A DNA stretch of 6,951 nucleotides from contig JAHZHS010000029.1 in the NCBI GenBank assembly GCA_019420135.1, positions 1-6,951 of the forward strand, given 5' to 3'. Source of the DNA: Oscillospiraceae bacterium. Lineage in GTDB: Bacteria > Bacillota > Clostridia > Oscillospirales > Ruminococcaceae. Numbering within the stretch: position 1 is the stretch's first letter; each line of letters opens with the position of its first letter. Below, piece by piece: positions 6,217 to 6,951 of this stretch. The notes under the pieces are model-generated. The model did not search any database and had not been told where the DNA came from. It was given only the letters and a program-made list of their open reading frames with translations. Both the position numbers and the translations under genes were made by a program.

Positions 6217-6951
6217 ATGACAAGAGTCGGAGTATTGGGCGCAGGCACCTGGGGCATTGCGCTGGCACGGATGCTGGCCGTCAACGGCAAGGACGTCACG
6301 GTCTGGAGCGCATTGCCGGAGGAACTGAAGAACCTGCGTGCGACCCGCCGTCATCCCAATCTGCCGGGCATGGAACTGCCCGAATCCATGCACTACACCG
6401 CCGATATGGCGGAGCTGTGCGCGGACAAGGACCTGCTGCTGTTTGCTGTGCCGTCGGTCTTTGTGCGGTCCACCGCCAAAAAGGCGGCGCCCCATATTCC
6501 CGACGGCCAGCTCATCGTGGATGTGGCCAAGGGCATGGAGGAAAAGACCCTCATGACCATGTCCGAGATCATTGAGGACGAGCTCAAGCAGACGGCGGGC
6601 CATGCGCACTGCCATGTGGTGGCCCTGTCCGGCCCCACCCATGCCGAGGAGGTTGCCCGGGATCTGCCCACCCTCATTGTGGCCGCAGCCTCCGACGAAA
6701 AGGATGCCAAGCAGGTGCAGAAGATCTTCAATAACCCCAACTTCCGCGTCTATACCAACACCGACCGTCTAGGCACCGAGCTGGGCGGCGCCATCAAGAA
6801 TGTCATTGCCCTGTCGGTGGGCATTGCCATGGGTCTGGGCTACGGCGACAACGCCAAGGCGGCTCTCATCACCCGCGGCAACGCCGAGCTCAGCCGCCTG
6901 GGGCTGGCCATGGGCTGCCGTGCCGAGACCTTTGCGGGCCTGTCCGGCATG
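6217..6951 (+). CDS. gpsA: Glycerol-3-phosphate dehydrogenase [NAD(P)+] (3' partial)
   Basis: GpsA reduces dihydroxyacetone phosphate to sn-glycerol 3-phosphate in the cytosol, supplying the backbone for membrane phospholipids. The window holds the first 245 residues of a protein usually about 330 long; the frame is open to the last base and the rest lies beyond the edge. Seen: the dinucleotide-binding loop GAGTWG (8-13) right after the first strand (VGVL), the AKGM stretch near 107-110, the SGPTHAEEVA substrate-site motif near 138-147, and ELGGAIKNV (188-196) with the conserved catalytic Lys194. The sequence breaks off in the FAGLSGM motif that normally continues into GD and a short conserved stretch. 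In many Firmicutes gpsA follows plsY; here it follows a metallophosphoesterase, with no plsY upstream in the window. Probably co-transcribed with the two genes before it. Confidence 0.96.
   Translation, partial: MTRVGVLGAGTWGIALARMLAVNGKDVTVWSALPEELKNLRATRRHPNLPGMELPESMHYTADMAELCADKDLLLFAVPSVFVRSTAKKAAPHIPDGQLIVDVAKGMEEKTLMTMSEIIEDELKQTAGHAHCHVVALSGPTHAEEVARDLPTLIVAAASDEKDAKQVQKIFNNPNFRVYTNTDRLGTELGGAIKNVIALSVGIAMGLGYGDNAKAALITRGNAELSRLGLAMGCRAETFAGLSGM

Noticed and set aside
5484..6299. A 271-codon minus-strand open frame across the phosphoesterase and the gpsA start
   Set aside because: It overlaps two well-supported genes and their ribosome binding sites and shows no family motif; it is a composition shadow.

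Overview
The window is chromosomal housekeeping DNA, GC-rich with mostly G or C at third codon positions. It is probably from a gut-type Firmicute of the Oscillospirales (Ruminococcaceae or relatives such as Faecalibacterium, Gemmiger or Subdoligranulum). That placement rests on the feel of the protein sequences and on base composition, not on a marker gene. All genes lie on the + strand.

Layout: (1) 1-2967, carB, the large subunit of carbamoyl-phosphate synthase, missing about its first 90 residues at the window edge. (2) 2968-3206, a gap with a good sigma-A-type promoter (TTGCCT, 17-base spacer, TATAAT) and a transcribed leader carrying two consecutive hairpins. (3) 3207-3482, an HU-family DNA-binding protein, followed by a clear intrinsic terminator at 3493-3526. 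(4) 3562-5523, a 653-residue protein with no signal peptide that joins an N-terminal ParB/sulfiredoxin-like region to a C-terminal BMP/PnrA-like ligand-binding region. (5) 5520-6164, a small metallophosphoesterase whose start overlaps the previous stop by four bases (ATGA). (6) 6217 to the window end, gpsA, glycerol-3-phosphate dehydrogenase, cut off by the edge.

carB serves pyrimidine and arginine synthesis, HU compacts the nucleoid, and gpsA supplies the backbone for phospholipids. The unexplained part is the coupled pair at 3562-6164. A binding-protein fold normally found outside the membrane appears inside a predicted cytosolic protein, fused to a ParB-like region with an EGNKR motif, and it is co-translated with a phosphoesterase whose first metal motif reads D-E-E instead of the usual D-x-H. 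This is the best candidate for an undescribed function: a cytosolic ligand- or nucleotide-sensing protein working with a phosphoesterase. The function is inference; the architecture and gene coupling are read from the sequence, with domain assignments by eye.

No tRNA, rRNA, CRISPR array, insertion sequence or other mobile element was seen.
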